Origin: Cyprinodon diabolis
Lineage: Eukaryota; Chordata; Actinopteri; Cyprinodontiformes; Cyprinodontidae
Direction: 5' to 3'
DNA length: 64,000 nt
Assembly (NCBI GenBank): GCA_030533445.1
Contig: JARPUW010000025.1
Span: forward strand, 186,001-250,000
Under the pieces are notes generated by a model. The model ran no database searches. It worked only from the letters and a program-made list of their open reading frames with translations, and was not told the origin of the DNA. This document shows positions 62,801-64,000 of the stretch, in pieces. Made by a program: the position numbers and the translations under genes. Position 1 is the stretch's first letter. The number at the start of each line of letters is the position of its first letter.

Positions 62801-64000
62801 GATCTTTTCTGGCAATCATCTAGTGCTGAAAACTAACAATATAAAGTAGATTTGAGCAGATGTTTTTGGTTCCAAGCTTCAAAACAGAAGTTGAGGCCAA
62901 AACGCTCTTTTCACAGTGAGATAATGCCATTTTGGCCTCTGGAGTTGTAACAGACAAACCATTAATGATACAGCCATGATCTTTTCTGGCAATCATCTAG
63001 AGCTGAAAACGAACAATATAAAGTAGATTTGAGCAGATGTTTTTGGTTACAAGCTTCAAAACAGAAGGTTGAGGCCAAAACGCTCTTTTCACAGTGAGAT
63101 AATGCCATTTTGGCCTCTGGAGTTGTAACAGACAAACCATTAATGATACAGCCATGATCTTTTCTGGCAATCATCTAGAGCTGAAAACTAACAATATAAA
63201 GTAGATTTGAGCAGATGTTTTTGGTTACAAGCTTCAAAACAGAAGGTTGAGGCCAAAACGCTCTTTTCACAGTGAGATAATGCCATTTTGGCCTCTGGAG
63301 TTGTAACAGACAAACCATTAATGATACAGCCATGATCTTTTCTGGCAATCATCTAGAGCTGAAAACTAACAATATAAAGTAGATTTGAGCAGATGTTTTT
63401 GGTTCCAAGCTTCAAAACAGAAGTTGAGGCCAAAACGCTCTTTTCACAGTGAGATAATGCCATTTTGGCCTCTGGAGTTGTAACAGACAAACCATTAATG
63501 ATACAGCCATGATCTTTTCTGGAAATCATCTAGAGCTGAAAACTAACAATATAAAGTAGATTTGAGCAGATGTTTTTGGTTACAAGCTTCAAAACAGAAG
63601 GTTGAGGCCAAAACGCTCTTTTCACAGTGAGATAATGCCATTTTGGCCTCTGGAGTTGTAACAGACAAACCATTAATGATACAGCCATGATCTTTTCTGG
63701 CAATCATCTAGTGCTGAAAACTAACAATATAAAGTAGATTTGAGCAGATGTTTTTGGTTCCAAGCTTCAAAGCAGAAGTTGAGGCCAAAACGCTCTTTTC
63801 ACAGTGAGATAATGCCATTTTGGCCTCTGGAGTTGTAACAGACAAACCATTAATGATACAGCCATGATCTTTTCTGGCAATCATCTAGTGCTGAAAACTA
63901 ACAATATAAAGTAGATTTGAGCAGATGTTTTTGGTTCCAAGCTTCAAAACAGAAGTTGAGGCCAAAACGCTCTTTTCACAGTGAGATAATGCCATTTTGG
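59817..64000. repeat. Right-hand 177-bp monomers with repeated 8-monomer pattern
   Basis: The series GGAAATC, GGTTACAAG, GAGTTG with TTTATGG, GCTTCC, AAAGCAG, CGAAC from 60681 resembles that at 38876-39770. GGAAATC recurs at 63519, 2838 bp (16 monomers) later. A junction near 62464, where AAAGCAG is followed by another CTAGTG monomer, leads into a copy of the GATAGTTCC/CTAGTG/CGAAC series. The window ends inside a monomer, so the array continues beyond it. Confidence 0.85.

Larger units (their letters stand above)
35106..64000. repeat. 177/178-bp satellite array 3 (about 163 tandem monomers)
   Basis: Same monomer family and same orientation as 1-14105, starting at monomer position 120 and running off the window end. 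It carries variants not seen in array 1: GGAAATCATC, GAGTTGAAAAC, AAAGCAGAAG, GAACTTGAGG, AACACTC with GATATGAGC, CTCTTTACAC, CGTTCTTTT with AAGCTAC, TTTGTATCAG, and GATAGTTCC. Variants such as CGCCC, CAGAAGTTTTTGG and CTACAG, which are common in array 1, are absent or nearly so. The two arrays therefore belong to different higher-order repeat lineages of one satellite. No gene or transposable element interrupts it. Confidence 0.98.

Noticed and set aside
1..64000. CENP-B box in the 177-bp monomer
   Set aside because: No match to the conserved TTCG and CGGG parts of the box was seen in the consensus; TTCG appears only in rare GATTCGAGC variants.

Overview
No protein-coding, rRNA, tRNA, CRISPR or transposon gene can be supported anywhere in this window. 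It is eukaryotic satellite DNA in scaffolded assembly sequence, with two 500-N gaps and three pieces: array 1 (1-14105), a different short-period satellite (14606-34605), and array 3 (35106-64000). The tandem-repeat style, monomer length and N gaps point to a eukaryotic, probably animal, genome assembled with long-range scaffolding. I do not recognise the satellite families well enough to name a species. Nothing here looks prokaryotic or viral.

Arrays 1 and 3 are head-to-tail copies of one 177/178-bp monomer (about 38% GC by hand count, one HindIII site and usually one XbaI site per copy, about 80 and 163 copies). Monomers are very similar but carry linked diagnostic variants. Two main classes are a 177-bp form and a 178-bp form with one extra G. 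The order of variants repeats at long range, so both arrays have higher-order repeat (HOR) structure. In array 1 there is a 4964-bp (28-monomer) tandem duplication, and the segment at 1-1871 returns 12234 bp later. In array 3 there are 8-monomer (1419 bp) and 9-monomer (1595 bp) units, a 20-monomer block recurring at +6735 bp, and a 14-15-monomer block present three times at offsets of 16308 and 5142 bp. This is a typical centromeric or heterochromatic satellite architecture, but centromere function is inferred only.

The middle piece is exactly 20000 bp long between the two equal gaps. It is an unrelated minisatellite-like satellite with a 28-bp unit (33 bp when an extra five bases are present), built around a short palindrome of the type TGACGTCA/TGACATCA. 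It consists of two nearly identical 10.07-kb copies (14606-24672 and 24673-34605), each with nested sub-repeats (300 bp, 750 bp, 1340 bp, 2.1 kb, 3.6 kb). The round length and equal gaps suggest that this piece was cut and placed by scaffolding software, so its position inside the 177-bp satellite may be an artefact.

The 70-residue reverse-strand reading frames that recur in the 177-bp arrays arise only where a monomer variant removes a stop codon. They are not genes. The most interesting points are the nested HOR structure, the palindrome-dense 28-bp array with apparent CpG decay, the inverted repeat inside each 177-bp monomer, and the assembly-breakpoint evidence.
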